Positions 1 through 9,241 of a stretch of 64,000 bases of DNA are shown here, one piece after another (the first letter of the stretch is position 1; the number at the start of each line of letters is the position of its first letter). The notes beneath the pieces are model-generated. The model had not been told where the DNA came from, searched no databases, and was given only the letters and a program-made list of their open reading frames with translations. The DNA lies in contig NZ_VLKO01000001.1 of the NCBI RefSeq assembly GCF_007830355.1, forward strand, positions 186,001 to 250,000, written 5' to 3'. The DNA comes from Flavobacterium tiangeerense. Its GTDB lineage: Bacteria > Bacteroidota > Bacteroidia > Flavobacteriales > Flavobacteriaceae. A program made the position numbers and the translations under genes.

Positions 1-381
1 GGATCAGTAACCGGAAGACAAAGACGTTGCGGATGGCTTGACCTTGTGGCATTAAAATATGCTGTACAAGTTAATGGTGTAACGCAATTGATGATGATGA
101 AAGGTGACGTACTTTCTGGATTTGAAACCCTAAAAGTTTGCACGGATTACAATTATAAAGGAGAAAAAATTTCGCATTTCCCGTATAACATTGAACCAGA
201 AAATGTAACTCCAGTTTACCAAGAATTTAAAGGCTGGAAACAAGATTTAACGGGTATGACAACTTATGATGAATTGCCAGTTGAACTAAAAGAGTACATT
301 GCTTTTATAGAAAAAGAAGTTGAGGTGCCGATCAAAATTGTATCTGTAGGTCCAGATAGAAAACAAACGATCTTAAAATAA
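1..381 (+). CDS. purA: Adenylosuccinate synthetase, C-terminal part (5' truncated by window edge)
   Basis: The reading frame is open from base 1 and ends at a TAA at 379-381. It encodes the last 126 residues of adenylosuccinate synthetase, which joins IMP and aspartate using GTP in AMP synthesis. The first residues, GSVTGRQRRCGWLDLVALKY, match the conserved TGRxRRCGWxD segment that binds the base and GTP late in PurA. The following VNGVTQLMMMKGDVLSGFETLKVC fits the family C-terminal domain. The real start lies outside the window. A strong terminator follows, so this is the last gene of its transcript. Confidence 0.95.
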   Translation, partial: GSVTGRQRRCGWLDLVALKYAVQVNGVTQLMMMKGDVLSGFETLKVCTDYNYKGEKISHFPYNIEPENVTPVYQEFKGWKQDLTGMTTYDELPVELKEYIAFIEKEVEVPIKIVSVGPDRKQTILK

Positions 382-388
382 ACATACT

Positions 389-419
389 AAACGTCCCGAT
401 TCAACGGGACGTTTTTTTT
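389..419 (+). terminator. Rho-independent terminator after purA
   Basis: A 10-bp inverted repeat (AAACGTCCCG / CGGGACGTTT) with a 6-nt loop is followed by a run of eight T. It begins 8 nt after the purA stop. Confidence 0.9.
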
Positions 420-429
420 GTTCCAATAA

Positions 430-1020
430 ATGAATCAAATGAAAAATCCAAATATTAAAATCCAAAATACTGAAATACTTTCTGATAACTGGTATCAACT
501 AAACAAAGTAACATTTGATTATCAAAAAAAAGACAACTCATGGATTACTCAAAAAAGAGAGGTCTATGACAGAGGTAATGGAGCGGCCATATTGTTATAC
601 AACACGCATTTTAAAACAGTTGTACTTACAAAGCAGTTCAGACTACCTACCTATTTAAATGGCAATGAAAGCGGGATGATGATTGAAGTTTGCGCAGGAC
701 TTCTAGACCAAGACAATCCTGAACAATGCATAATAAGAGAAACTGAAGAAGAAACGGGATACCGAATTTCAAAAGTAAAAAGAATCATGGAAACGTATAT
801 GTCACCAGGTGCTGTTACTGAAATTCTCTATTTATTTACTGGTGAATATGATGCTAGCATGAAAGTAAGCGAAGGTGGTGGAGTTGAACATGAGGAGGAA
901 AATATCGAGGTAATTGAAATGCCATTTGAAGTTGCATACGCTATGATTGAAAGTGGTGAATTAAAAGATGCTAAAACAATTATGCTCTTACAATATGCCA
1001 AAATAAATAGCCTTTTGTAA
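430..1020 (+). CDS. nudK: GDP-mannose pyrophosphatase, Nudix family (NudK)
   Basis: This 196-residue Nudix hydrolase matches E. coli NudK along its length. It shares [18 protein letters not shown], then [16 protein letters not shown] and a C-terminal AGGGVE-like stretch ([11 protein letters not shown]). NudK hydrolyses GDP-mannose and related sugar nucleotides. The Nudix helix is present as RETEEETGY near residues 104-112. The preceding Nudix glutamate is replaced by Asn, and spacing to the helix is one residue short, as in NudK proteins. The stop overlaps the next start by one base (TAATG), so the downstream transporter is probably translationally coupled. Confidence 0.9.
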   Translation: MNQMKNPNIKIQNTEILSDNWYQLNKVTFDYQKKDNSWITQKREVYDRGNGAAILLYNTHFKTVVLTKQFRLPTYLNGNESGMMIEVCAGLLDQDNPEQCIIRETEEETGYRISKVKRIMETYMSPGAVTEILYLFTGEYDASMKVSEGGGVEHEEENIEVIEMPFEVAYAMIESGELKDAKTIMLLQYAKINSLL

Positions 1021-1901
1021 TGAATAACACTATTAAAGGAGTTTTATTTGCTTTACTAGCTACTTTACTTTGGTCAGGAAATATGGTTATTGCAAGCGGG
1101 ATCAAAGGACATATCCCTCCTGTTGGCTTAGCATTTTGGCGCTGGGCGGTGGCTTGTATTGTTTTGGCACCATTTGCTTTAAAAACAACTATTGACACAA
1201 TTTCAACAGTTAAAAAGCACATTAAATACTTAGCACTTACTGCTTTGTTAGGCATCACCATTTTTAACACACTCATCTACTTTGCTGGCAAAACAACTAG
1301 TGCTGTAAATTTGTCATTAATTGCGATTTCGATTCCATTATTTATAGTATTGTTGTCCCGTATTGTTTTCAAAGAAAAAGTTTCAACTAAACAAAATATT
1401 GGAATTGCAATCATCATAACTGGAGTTTTGGTACTCATTTCCAAAGGATCATTTCAGGCATTACTGCACATACAATTTGCCATTGGAGATGTTTTAATGC
1501 TTTTTGCCTGCTTTTTCTTTGCGTGTTACACCATTTTAGTTCGCCAGAAACCAGATGAGTTAACTCCAAAAGTATTTCTATTCAGTGTGTTTGTAATTGG
1601 AACTATTTTCCTGCTTCCGATTTACGTCGTAGAACACATTTACTTTAAAAAAGTAACTCTGGATTCAAAAACCATCTTAATTACGGGTTATGTTGCCGTT
1701 TGCGCCTCCTTAATTTCATTTTATGTATGGAACGAAGCTATCCGTTTGATAGGCACCTCAAAAACAGCTTTGATTTACTACTTAATCCCAGTATTTAGTG
1801 GACTTCTAGCTTATTTATTTCTAAATCAAGAAATTTCACTTTCGCAAATGATCAGTATGGGAATCATTATTTCAGGGTTGTTAATTACCAATAAGAAATA
1901 G
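1020..1901 (+). CDS. EamA/DMT-family transporter
   Basis: A 293-residue protein with about ten hydrophobic helices arranged as two EamA repeats. The first opens at residue 5 (FALLATLLWSGNMVIA) and the second near residue 145. Such drug/metabolite transporters usually export amino acids, nucleosides or other small metabolites. The substrate cannot be read from the sequence. The ATG overlaps the nudK stop by one base, which suggests one operon. It converges on the Fsr-like gene downstream with 32 nt between and no clear terminator. Confidence 0.85.
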   Translation: MNNTIKGVLFALLATLLWSGNMVIASGIKGHIPPVGLAFWRWAVACIVLAPFALKTTIDTISTVKKHIKYLALTALLGITIFNTLIYFAGKTTSAVNLSLIAISIPLFIVLLSRIVFKEKVSTKQNIGIAIIITGVLVLISKGSFQALLHIQFAIGDVLMLFACFFFACYTILVRQKPDELTPKVFLFSVFVIGTIFLLPIYVVEHIYFKKVTLDSKTILITGYVAVCASLISFYVWNEAIRLIGTSKTALIYYLIPVFSGLLAYLFLNQEISLSQMISMGIIISGLLITNKK

Positions 1902-1933
1902 GATTGGTAACTTATTAAAAAAATTAAAACGTT

Positions 1934-3145
1934 CTATTTCTTCTTTAAATTCGGCAAAAAGAGCGCTATTATACCAATCAAGGGAAGATAAGCACATATA
2001 AAATAAACATGTGTTATACTAGTTTGATCAGCAAGACGGCCTAGTAAAGCAGAACCTAAACCTCCCATTCCAAAAGCAAAACCATAAAACAGTCCTGAAA
2101 CCATTCCGAGTTTTTTAGGCAATAACTCTTGCGCATAGACTAAAATTGCTGGAAAAGCAGATGACATGATGATCCCAATAAGCACAGATAAAACTCCTGT
2201 CCAAAATAAATCTACATACGGCAACAACAAGGTAAAAGGTGCTGCGCCCAAAACAGAGAACCAGATTACATATTTTCTTCCAAACTTATCGCCAATTGGT
2301 CCGCCTAAAAGTGTACCTACAGCACATGAAACTAAAAATAAAACCAAATAAAACTGTGCATCTTGAACGGACAATCCGAATTTTTCAATAAGATAAAAGG
2401 TAAAATAACTTGACATACTAGCCATATAAAAGAACTTAGAAAAAATCAAAACCAACAAAATTACCACAGCTAAAACAATGGTAGTTTGGGATAAATTTGG
2501 TAGAGCAATTACTGTTTTCTTGGTGCTACGCAAACTTAAATGATGCTGGTACCATAAGGCAATTCTACTCAAAACCATTAGGCCAATTAAAGCTGCTATG
2601 ACAAACCAAATGATATAAAACTGTGAATTAGGAACTACAATTAAAGCAATTAATAAAGGTCCAATGGCAGTCCCAGCATTACCTCCCAACTGAAAAATAG
2701 ATTGTGCCAAACCGCGCTTGCCTCCAGAAGCTAGAAACGATATTCTAGAAGCTTCGGGATGAAAAATAGAAGATCCTATTCCTACCAAAACAACAGCAAT
2801 TATAATCATTTCAAAACTAGAAGCGTAGGACAAACATATAATTCCTGACATAGAAAATAACATCCCGAAGATTTGTGAGAAAGGCTTTGGCCTCTTGTCT
2901 GTGTACAAACCCACTAATGGCTGCAAAATAGAGGCGGCCAGTTGATAAGCTAACGTAATTAGACCTATTTGCGAAAAAGTCAAATTAAAATTTTGTTTTA
3001 AAATGGGATATGATGCCGGAATAACAGCTTGGAGTAAATCGTTTAGTAAATGTGCAAACGCAATAGAAAACAAGATCGAATAAACGGTTTGCTGTGCAAT
3101 AGGATTTGTATCTTGTTGGGATACCGAATTAGTAGATGTATTCAT
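1934..3145 (-). CDS. MFS transporter, fosmidomycin-resistance (Fsr) type
   Basis: A major facilitator protein of about 403 residues with twelve predicted helices. The N-terminal run HLLNDLLQAVIPASYPILK and the later GIGSSIFHPEASRI are hallmarks of the Fsr family, whose founding member exports fosmidomycin. The substrate here is unknown. The ORF can be extended two codons to a TTG at 3151, but the ATG at 3145 is preferred. Upstream on the minus strand is a TATTTTTTG stretch close to the start. The downstream gene in the same orientation is an AEC carrier only 49 nt upstream, so the two may be co-transcribed. Confidence 0.88.
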   Translation of the reverse strand: MNTSTNSVSQQDTNPIAQQTVYSILFSIAFAHLLNDLLQAVIPASYPILKQNFNLTFSQIGLITLAYQLAASILQPLVGLYTDKRPKPFSQIFGMLFSMSGIICLSYASSFEMIIIAVVLVGIGSSIFHPEASRISFLASGGKRGLAQSIFQLGGNAGTAIGPLLIALIVVPNSQFYIIWFVIAALIGLMVLSRIALWYQHHLSLRSTKKTVIALPNLSQTTIVLAVVILLVLIFSKFFYMASMSSYFTFYLIEKFGLSVQDAQFYLVLFLVSCAVGTLLGGPIGDKFGRKYVIWFSVLGAAPFTLLLPYVDLFWTGVLSVLIGIIMSSAFPAILVYAQELLPKKLGMVSGLFYGFAFGMGGLGSALLGRLADQTSITHVYFICAYLPLIGIIALFLPNLKKK

Positions 3146-3194
3146 ATTCAAAAAATAGATAAACGTATAAAAAATTTAGTTGTGATAAATCAGT

Positions 3195-4106
3195 TCAAAT
3201 GAATTGTACTAAAAAATACCAAAACAACAAAGTGACAAACGATAATGGGATTCCAAAACCAACCATCATGCTGCTTAAACGAGGTTTTAAACCATGAGAA
3301 GCAGATAAAATACAAGCTGTAATCATAGGAGCCATCGCAGCTTCCATGATTGCTACTTGAATAATTTTAGAATGCTGTTGCAGAAGCACTACATACAAAA
3401 AATATAGGAGTGCAGGAGTTAGGATTAATTTATAAAGAAGTCCGAGTCCTAAAAAACGCCAATGTTGACTTTTACGTTCAAATTTTAATTGCAGTCCTAC
3501 TGATAACAATGCTATTGGTGTTACGCCACTTCCTACTTTTTGCAATCCAAATTGAAGCGTATCAATAAAATCATATCCTAAAATATTCATGACACAAGCA
3601 ATTATAAATGTAATGAAAGGCGGAAAAAAAAGGATTTTTTTTAAAATATCAAATCCATTAGATTGACTACTAGAATACATGGTAGCAACTAGAATACCTA
3701 GTGTAGAAAGTACTACAAAAGATCCTGGTTGATCTACTAAAATAGCTGTTTTCAATCCTTCTTCACCATACAAAGCCTCAATTATGGGGAATCCTAAAAA
3801 CGATGTGTTTCCTAATCCTGCTGTCAGAATCAAACATCCAATAAGTTTATTAGACCAACCAAATTTTCTTCCAAGCAAAGTAAAAAAGAGATACGCGCCG
3901 ATAAAGCCTATCCAAGCCACACCAATAGGAAAAAGCAACTCCGTACTCCATTTTATTTTAGGGATGTAAAATAATGCAAGCGCAGGAAGACAAATATAAA
4001 TTACAATTTTATTCAGGAATTTATAAATGTCTACTGGAAATCCTTTGCAATGTTGCAAAATAATACCGAGTACTAAAAAAACAAAAATTAATATAAAATT
4101 GGTCAT
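3195..4106 (-). CDS. AEC-family (auxin efflux carrier-like) permease
   Basis: A 303-residue membrane protein with about ten helices and the two-half layout of the AEC family. Conserved features are the N-terminal PxxLxxFLNK region and the GLGNTSFLGFPIIEALYGEEG segment near residues 95-118. Bacterial members move malate, lactate or other carboxylates, but the substrate cannot be assigned. It lies upstream of the Fsr-like gene on the same strand and is divergent from the Rrf2 gene, sharing a 142-nt intergenic region. Confidence 0.82.
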   Translation of the reverse strand: MTNFILIFVFLVLGIILQHCKGFPVDIYKFLNKIVIYICLPALALFYIPKIKWSTELLFPIGVAWIGFIGAYLFFTLLGRKFGWSNKLIGCLILTAGLGNTSFLGFPIIEALYGEEGLKTAILVDQPGSFVVLSTLGILVATMYSSSQSNGFDILKKILFFPPFITFIIACVMNILGYDFIDTLQFGLQKVGSGVTPIALLSVGLQLKFERKSQHWRFLGLGLLYKLILTPALLYFLYVVLLQQHSKIIQVAIMEAAMAPMITACILSASHGLKPRLSSMMVGFGIPLSFVTLLFWYFLVQFI

Positions 4107-4221
4107 AGCTTAATTTACTACAAAAGTACCCCTATTTTATGAATTGAATCAAATGAATTTACAAATAGGCAAATGAAGAAGAAAAAAAACATTTTAAAAT
4201 TGGTAAATTAAAAATACATCG

Positions 4222-4246
4222 TATATTTGTAACATATTTTATTACA
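4222..4246 (+). promoter_or_regulatory. Promoter -7 box overlapped by a palindromic operator, upstream of the Rrf2 gene
   Basis: TATATTTG at 4222-4229 matches the Bacteroidota -7 box. It runs directly into TGTAA-N9-TTACA (4228-4246), which ends two bases before the ATG. A near-identical copy lies before the next gene at 4676-4693. The position over the expected transcription start suggests autorepression by the Rrf2 protein (inference). Confidence 0.7.
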
Positions 4247-4248
4247 GT

Positions 4249-4656
4249 ATGATTTCAGGTAAGTTTGCTATAACCATTCACATTCTCACATTGCTGCATC
4301 AATTTCCTGAGGAATATCTATCCTCAGAGTTCTTGGCGTCGAGTATGAATGTACACCCCGTTTTGGTTCGGAAAGAGATAGCAAACCTTAAAAAAAATAA
4401 TATTGTAGTTAGTAAAGAAGGTAAAAATGGAGGTAGTAAATTATCCGTTTCAGCAGCTTCCCTTACTTTAGATACCATATTTAAAATGACTTTTGAAACC
4501 GTTAACTTAGGCTATGCAAAAAACACGCCCAATCCAAAATGCCCTATCGGAAGAAAAATGAATGAAAAACTATCTGATTTGTATGATGAGATCAACACTA
4601 AAATCAGCTCTGAATTGAGCAACATAACACTCGAAAAATTTTCGAATCAATTTTAA
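4249..4656 (+). CDS. Rrf2-family transcriptional regulator (YwnA-like)
   Basis: A 135-residue winged-helix repressor. The N-terminus (KFAITIHILTLLHQFPEEYLSSEFLASSMNVHPVLVRKEI) is the Rrf2 helix-turn-helix and KEGKNGGSKL is the wing. No CxxxxxC iron-sulfur triad is seen. There is a single Cys near residue 101 (NPKCPIG), typical of the YwnA-like subgroup rather than IscR or NsrR. The next gene is a YwnB-like protein, the same pairing as ywnA-ywnB in Bacillus subtilis. Shared operator copies precede both genes. Confidence 0.88.
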   Translation: MISGKFAITIHILTLLHQFPEEYLSSEFLASSMNVHPVLVRKEIANLKKNNIVVSKEGKNGGSKLSVSAASLTLDTIFKMTFETVNLGYAKNTPNPKCPIGRKMNEKLSDLYDEINTKISSELSNITLEKFSNQF

Positions 4657-4675
4657 ACTTTTTTTTAACTAAAAC

Positions 4676-4693
4676 TGTAACATTTTTTATTAC
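4676..4693 (+). promoter_or_regulatory. Second copy of the Rrf2-type operator
   Basis: TGTAACATTTTTTATTAC differs by one base from the 18-nt core at 4228-4245. It lies 18 nt before the ATG of the NAD(P)-binding gene. A repeated site at both promoters is what a local regulator would use. Confidence 0.6.
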
Positions 4694-4711
4694 TTATTAA
4701 AACCCAACATT

Positions 4712-5359
4712 ATGAAAATTGCTATTATTGGCGCCACAGGATTTGTGGGCACTGCTATTTTAAACGAATTGACATCACGTAATCATGAAATTACTGCAAT
4801 TGCGAGAAACCCAAAAGACGAAAATAATGAACTCGTAAAATGGATTAAGGCCAATGCCCATGTTGAAACGGAATTACTTGAGGCCATTACAGGAAATGAT
4901 CTTGTGATTAACGCCTATAGTGCAGGCTGGACCAATCCTAACTTTTACAACGATTTTCTTGAAGCCTCAAAAACAATTCAGGAAGCAGTAAAAAAATCAG
5001 ATGTAAAACGATTTCTTACTATTGGAGGTGGCGGTAGTTTGTACGTTGCGCCGAATGTTCAAGCTGTTGACACACCTGATTTCCCTAAAGAATATTATAC
5101 GGGCGCTACCGCTGCTCGGGATTATTTGAATCATATTAAAGAGGAAAAAGAACTAGATTGGGCTTTTTTCAGTCCTGCTTTGGAGATGCATCAGGGCATA
5201 ACTACAGGAAGAACGGGCAAATACCGTCTGGGTTTAGAAAATCCTATCTTTAATGAAGATAATAGAAGCATCCTATCTGTAGAGGATCTTGCAGTTGTTA
5301 TTGCCGATGAAGCTGAAGAACCAAAGCATCATCAAGTACGATTTACAGCGGCATATTAG
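4712..5359 (+). CDS. NAD(P)H-binding oxidoreductase (atypical SDR, YwnB-like)
   Basis: A 215-residue protein with an N-terminal Rossmann motif GATGFVG at residues 8-14 and the GGGGS segment near residue 107, as in NmrA/YwnB-type atypical short-chain dehydrogenases. Members bind NAD(P) and often act as reductases or redox sensors. The canonical YxxxK is not evident. It follows the Rrf2 regulator by 55 nt with its own operator copy, so it is the likely regulated target. A strong terminator follows. Confidence 0.85.
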   Translation: MKIAIIGATGFVGTAILNELTSRNHEITAIARNPKDENNELVKWIKANAHVETELLEAITGNDLVINAYSAGWTNPNFYNDFLEASKTIQEAVKKSDVKRFLTIGGGGSLYVAPNVQAVDTPDFPKEYYTGATAARDYLNHIKEEKELDWAFFSPALEMHQGITTGRTGKYRLGLENPIFNEDNRSILSVEDLAVVIADEAEEPKHHQVRFTAAY

Positions 5360-5375
5360 TACACAACTAGCATCT

Positions 5376-5426
5376 AAAAAAACAGTTTCAAAAAGTAAAA
5401 GCTTATTTGAAACTGTTTTTGTTTTT
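5376..5426 (+). terminator. Terminator after the YwnB-like gene
   Basis: A 15-bp perfect inverted repeat (AAAAACAGTTTCAAA at 5378-5392 and its complement at 5406-5420) is followed by a T-rich run. It separates this transcript from meaB and argues against any meaB start upstream of it. Confidence 0.88.
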
Positions 5427-5456
5427 AGTACTTTTACAGTTCAACGCTACCATATT

Positions 5457-6548
5457 TTGGAACAAAAAAACAAAAACCCAAGCGCACTTCACGAAAAACC
5501 CGGAATTGCTCCTCCTGACATGATAAGCACATCATCTGTTGGAACCATTCAGCGTTTTAGAAAAATACAGCCGTCCGCAAAAGAACTTGTTGAAGGTATT
5601 CTAGCAGGAAACATTGCAGCCTTGAGCCGTGCCATTACGTTGATAGAAAGTACCAGCAGTACTCATTTGGCTAAAGCCAATGAAGTAATCACAGCTTGCT
5701 TACCGCACGCCAATAAATCGGTGCGAATTGGAATTACAGGTGTTCCCGGTGTTGGAAAAAGTACTTTTATTGAGGCGTTTGGAAAATACTTAACTAGTTT
5801 AGGAAAAAAAGTTGCTGTACTTGCCGTTGATCCTAGCAGTACTATTTCACACGGAAGTATTCTGGGTGATAAAACTCGTATGGAAGAATTGGTCAAAGAT
5901 AAAAATGCGTTTATCCGTCCATCAGCTTCAGGAGAAACATTAGGAGGCGTTGCCCGTAAAACTCGTGAAACCATTACACTTTGTGAAGCTGCAGGTTTTG
6001 ATATTATTATTATAGAAACTGTTGGCGTAGGCCAAAGCGAAACGGCTGTTCACAGTATGGTCGATTTTTTTCTGTTGTTAAAAATATCTGGTGCAGGCGA
6101 TGAATTACAAGGCATTAAACGCGGGATTATGGAAATGGCAGATGCTATTGTGATCAACAAAGCCGATGGCGATAATATCAAAAGAGCCAATCTTGCCAAA
6201 TTAGAATTCAACAGAGCTTTGCATCTTTTTCCAGCCAAAAAATCAGGCTGGACACCAACCACGGCAGCTTGTAGCGCCATAACACAAGAAGGAATAAGCG
6301 AAGTTTGGACCACCATCGAAAAATTCTTAAGCCTAACCAAAAGCAATGCCTATTTTTTTGAAAAAAGAAAGGAACAAAATCAATATTGGATGCTTGAAAC
6401 GATCAACGAGCAATTGAAAACCAATTTTTTCAGCAATCCAGAAATCCAAAAATCATTAACATCTACAAAAAAAGCGGTACAAAATGATGAAATTTCACCC
6501 TTTGCAGCCGCTCAAAAATTATTAGAAACCTATTTCAAAAAAGAGTAA
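5457..6548 (+). CDS. meaB: Methylmalonyl-CoA mutase-associated GTPase MeaB
   Basis: A G3E-type P-loop GTPase that protects and reloads the B12-dependent methylmalonyl-CoA mutase. Walker A is GVPGVGKST at about residues 95-103, followed by AVDPSS, DKTRM, RPSASGETLGG and the NKAD base-specificity motif. The frame is open back to 5289, but that region overlaps the previous gene and precedes its terminator. A -7-like TACTTTTA lies at 5429-5436. I chose the TTG at 5457 because flavobacterial MeaB proteins have the following NPSALHEKPGI segment. The ATG at 5520 is the alternative. The mutase genes are at 48.9-52.5 kb. Confidence 0.9.
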   Translation: MEQKNKNPSALHEKPGIAPPDMISTSSVGTIQRFRKIQPSAKELVEGILAGNIAALSRAITLIESTSSTHLAKANEVITACLPHANKSVRIGITGVPGVGKSTFIEAFGKYLTSLGKKVAVLAVDPSSTISHGSILGDKTRMEELVKDKNAFIRPSASGETLGGVARKTRETITLCEAAGFDIIIIETVGVGQSETAVHSMVDFFLLLKISGAGDELQGIKRGIMEMADAIVINKADGDNIKRANLAKLEFNRALHLFPAKKSGWTPTTAACSAITQEGISEVWTTIEKFLSLTKSNAYFFEKRKEQNQYWMLETINEQLKTNFFSNPEIQKSLTSTKKAVQNDEISPFAAAQKLLETYFKKE

Positions 6549-6551
6549 AAC

Positions 6552-6782
6552 TTACTCTTTTTCGTAGCGTTCCATTTCCCGGTCATAAAACTCATTGGCA
6601 AGAACGATTAATCCTTCCATTTCAGTATTTAATTCAGCTTCATCTAAATCCTCGGCTTCTTCCATAAACTCTACCTCATCGTCTTTCAGATTAATTATAA
6701 ATCTTGGATAGTCTAAGTGTATGATAAAAATATCTTCGGGAAAATCAGTATTGTCTCCTAGTAAAAATTTTGGTAATTCCAT
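6552..6782 (-). CDS. Small conserved acidic protein, unknown function
   Basis: A 76-residue, strongly acidic protein (about a third Asp and Glu) with no signal peptide or membrane segment. It begins MELPKFLLGDNTDFPEDIFIIH. From memory, similar short proteins occur in other flavobacteria, but I know no function. It sits 78 nt downstream of the SPFH gene on the same strand and may be co-transcribed with it. It converges on meaB with only three bases between the stops. Confidence 0.7.
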   Translation of the reverse strand: MELPKFLLGDNTDFPEDIFIIHLDYPRFIINLKDDEVEFMEEAEDLDEAELNTEMEGLIVLANEFYDREMERYEKE

Positions 6783-6860
6783 TATGTATTATTTTATTGA
6801 TTCGTTTTACAATTCACCATTTAAGTGCGTTTTCTTTAGTTCCACCACAACTTCAAAAAT

Positions 6861-7769
6861 CTATTTATCTGAAAGAATTATGGGTGCACTTCCTCTTCCA
6901 TTCATAAAAATAATTTTTGTATTTGATGAGGCAGCTAATTCTTTTTGTGCCTTTATTTGCTCGTATTGCAATTGTTTATCTGATAATCCCGTCGAAATAA
7001 TACGCTGATAATCTGCAATACCTTGTGCTTCTACTCTTTTACGTTCGGCCTCTTGTTTTTCTTTCTGCAACACAAACGTCATTTTTTGCGCATCTTGCTC
7101 TGCGTTAATTTTACTTTCAATAGAAGCTTTTACTGATGCTGGTAAGTTTATATTTCGAATAAGCAGTTGCTCTAGAACCAAACCTCTAGCTTTGAAATCA
7201 GCTTCAATGGTTTTAAAAATACGTTGTTGAAATTCATTTCTTTTTGTTGAATACAAAGCTACAGCATCATAATAAACAGCATTGTCTCTAATACGCGTTC
7301 TAGTTACTGGTCTAACAATTTTATCTGAATAGTTTACACCAATTTCTTTAAAGATTTTTGGAGCAGATTCTGGAGAAATTCTGAATAGAACGGTCAAATC
7401 GATGACTACTTCCAGTCCATCATTAGAAAGAACACGAATGGCATCATCACCTTGCTGAGCCCCTTCACTATGAACGGCAGACATGGTATAATTTTGTGTT
7501 TGAATATCAAATTCAGTCACATCCATAAGCGGATTAATCAAACTCAATCCACTTTCTAAGATATCAGACTGCACACTTCCATAAAGCGACTTTACGCCGA
7601 CTTTACCAGCATCAATTTGTTTGAAAACCGCCGAAACAACGCCTAAGAAAATCAATAGTACACCTACAGCTTTTAGAGCTACTGAATATTTAGAGAAAGA
7701 ATTTGATGTAGTATTTAATGTAAAACTAAAAACTAGAAGAACAACTCCAAGAATAATAAATACAATCAT
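6861..7769 (-). CDS. SPFH/prohibitin-family membrane protein
   Basis: A 302-residue protein with two N-terminal hydrophobic stretches (residues 1-17 and about 31-50), then an SPFH/band-7 domain. It includes VGVKSLYGSV, DGLEVVIDLTVLFRI and VRPVTRTRIRDN. A charged coiled-coil segment rich in KEKQEAERKRVEAQG follows. This order is that of prohibitin-like scaffolds, which form large rings on the membrane and influence proteases such as FtsH. The partner is unknown here. It probably heads a unit with the small acidic gene downstream. Confidence 0.87.
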   Translation of the reverse strand: MIVFIILGVVLLVFSFTLNTTSNSFSKYSVALKAVGVLLIFLGVVSAVFKQIDAGKVGVKSLYGSVQSDILESGLSLINPLMDVTEFDIQTQNYTMSAVHSEGAQQGDDAIRVLSNDGLEVVIDLTVLFRISPESAPKIFKEIGVNYSDKIVRPVTRTRIRDNAVYYDAVALYSTKRNEFQQRIFKTIEADFKARGLVLEQLLIRNINLPASVKASIESKINAEQDAQKMTFVLQKEKQEAERKRVEAQGIADYQRIISTGLSDKQLQYEQIKAQKELAASSNTKIIFMNGRGSAPIILSDK

Positions 7770-7840
7770 TTTGTTAGGGATTAAGTTTATATCCTTGTTA
7801 TACGGAAATAGAAATAAGAAGTTACAATGTACGAAAAAAT

Positions 7841-9223
7841 TTAACTTTGATGTTGTTGCATTGCCAACTTCTTAGTCAATCTTGCAAAGCGAATATACAA
7901 AAATAATGCAGCAATCGTCAAACCTGCCAAAAGTCCTATCCAGATACCCACCGCTTTGAGTTCTGTGTACTTCCCTAAATAATAGGATATAGGAAAGCCT
8001 ACAACCCAATAGGCTACAAAGGTAATGTACATAGGGATTTTTACATCTTGAAGACCTCTAAGTGCACCCAAAACAACTACTTGAATTCCATCTGAAATTT
8101 GAAATATAGCGGCAATCAATAATAGTTTTGAAGTTATTGCTATAATTTCATTATTATCAACTAGTTGACTCGCATCGGACATGTTTAAGAAAAAATGTGG
8201 TAACACTTGATGAAAAATAACAAATAAAATCGCAAAAAATATTTCTAGTAAAATAGCTAAAATAAAAATAGAGCGCGCTACTACAATAAGTTGCTTAAAA
8301 TCATTCAATCCCTTGGTATTACTTACTCGTATCATGGCTGTAACACTAAGTCCCAAAGCTACCATAAAGGTTGATGATGCCAGGATTAATGCAATTTGAT
8401 TTGCAGCTTGACTATTTTTTCCCAATGATCCAGAGAGCCAAATTGCCGCCGTAAATAAAGTAACCTCAAAAAGCATTTGCATGGCTGAGGGCATTCCTAA
8501 ATTAATGATTTTTTTAAGAATCGATTTTTTTATTTCTTTGAAACTAAAATTCTTAAAGTATTTTTTCAAATCGGCGTTTCTTTTCATCAGATAATGCATA
8601 AAAACGACCATCATGATTCGGGATAAAACCGTTCCTAATGCTGCACCTAAAATTCCTAATTTTGGAAAAATCCAGATTCCATAAATCAATACGTAGTTAA
8701 AAAAGATATGCACCACGTTCGCCAGCAAAATGGCATACATAGAGTATTTAGTTTTTGATAAACCATCTGCAAACTGCTTGTATCCTTGGTACATAATTAC
8801 CGGAATCATAGAAAAAGCAACCCAATCAATATAAGGCGCAGCAAGATCAGCCACTTCTTTGGGCTGTTGCATGATATACATTACCTGCTTAGAAAGCACT
8901 GTAACCACAAACAATACAAATCCCAAAATGGTACATAGCAATAATCCGTGATGAAAAGTAGTTCGGATTTTTTGATTGTCTTTTTCAGCATCGGCCTCTG
9001 CAATAAGCGGTGTTATTGCTGTAGAAAACCCAATACCAATAGACATTGCAATAAAAATAAAACTATTTCCAAGTGAAACAGCTGCTAATTCAGTAGAGCC
9101 TAATTTCCCCACCATAAAATTATCTACAATACCTATTAATGTATGCCCCAACATTCCTAGAATAACAGGATAGGCTAATTTGATGTTATAAGAAAACTCT
9201 TTGACGTACTGCGATAAATTCAC
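7841..9223 (-). CDS. MATE-family efflux transporter
   Basis: About 460 residues with twelve helices in two MATE repeats. Recognisable are LAYPVILGMLGHTLIGIVDN near the start and the AAVSLGNS segment. Members export drugs or metabolites using Na+ or H+. The ORF extends to a TTG at 9244, but that codon lies inside a perfect -7 box (9242-9249). The GTG at 9223 is therefore chosen. It yields MNLSQYVKEFSYN, which fits flavobacterial homologues. Confidence 0.88.
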   Translation of the reverse strand: MNLSQYVKEFSYNIKLAYPVILGMLGHTLIGIVDNFMVGKLGSTELAAVSLGNSFIFIAMSIGIGFSTAITPLIAEADAEKDNQKIRTTFHHGLLLCTILGFVLFVVTVLSKQVMYIMQQPKEVADLAAPYIDWVAFSMIPVIMYQGYKQFADGLSKTKYSMYAILLANVVHIFFNYVLIYGIWIFPKLGILGAALGTVLSRIMMVVFMHYLMKRNADLKKYFKNFSFKEIKKSILKKIINLGMPSAMQMLFEVTLFTAAIWLSGSLGKNSQAANQIALILASSTFMVALGLSVTAMIRVSNTKGLNDFKQLIVVARSIFILAILLEIFFAILFVIFHQVLPHFFLNMSDASQLVDNNEIIAITSKLLLIAAIFQISDGIQVVVLGALRGLQDVKIPMYITFVAYWVVGFPISYYLGKYTELKAVGIWIGLLAGLTIAALFLYIRFARLTKKLAMQQHQS

Positions 9224-9241
9224 TTTATTCTTTTTTGATGA

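Noticed and set aside
5289..5456. Extended N-terminus of meaB
   Set aside because: It overlaps the preceding gene in another frame and spans a strong terminator. The translated peptide is not MeaB-like.
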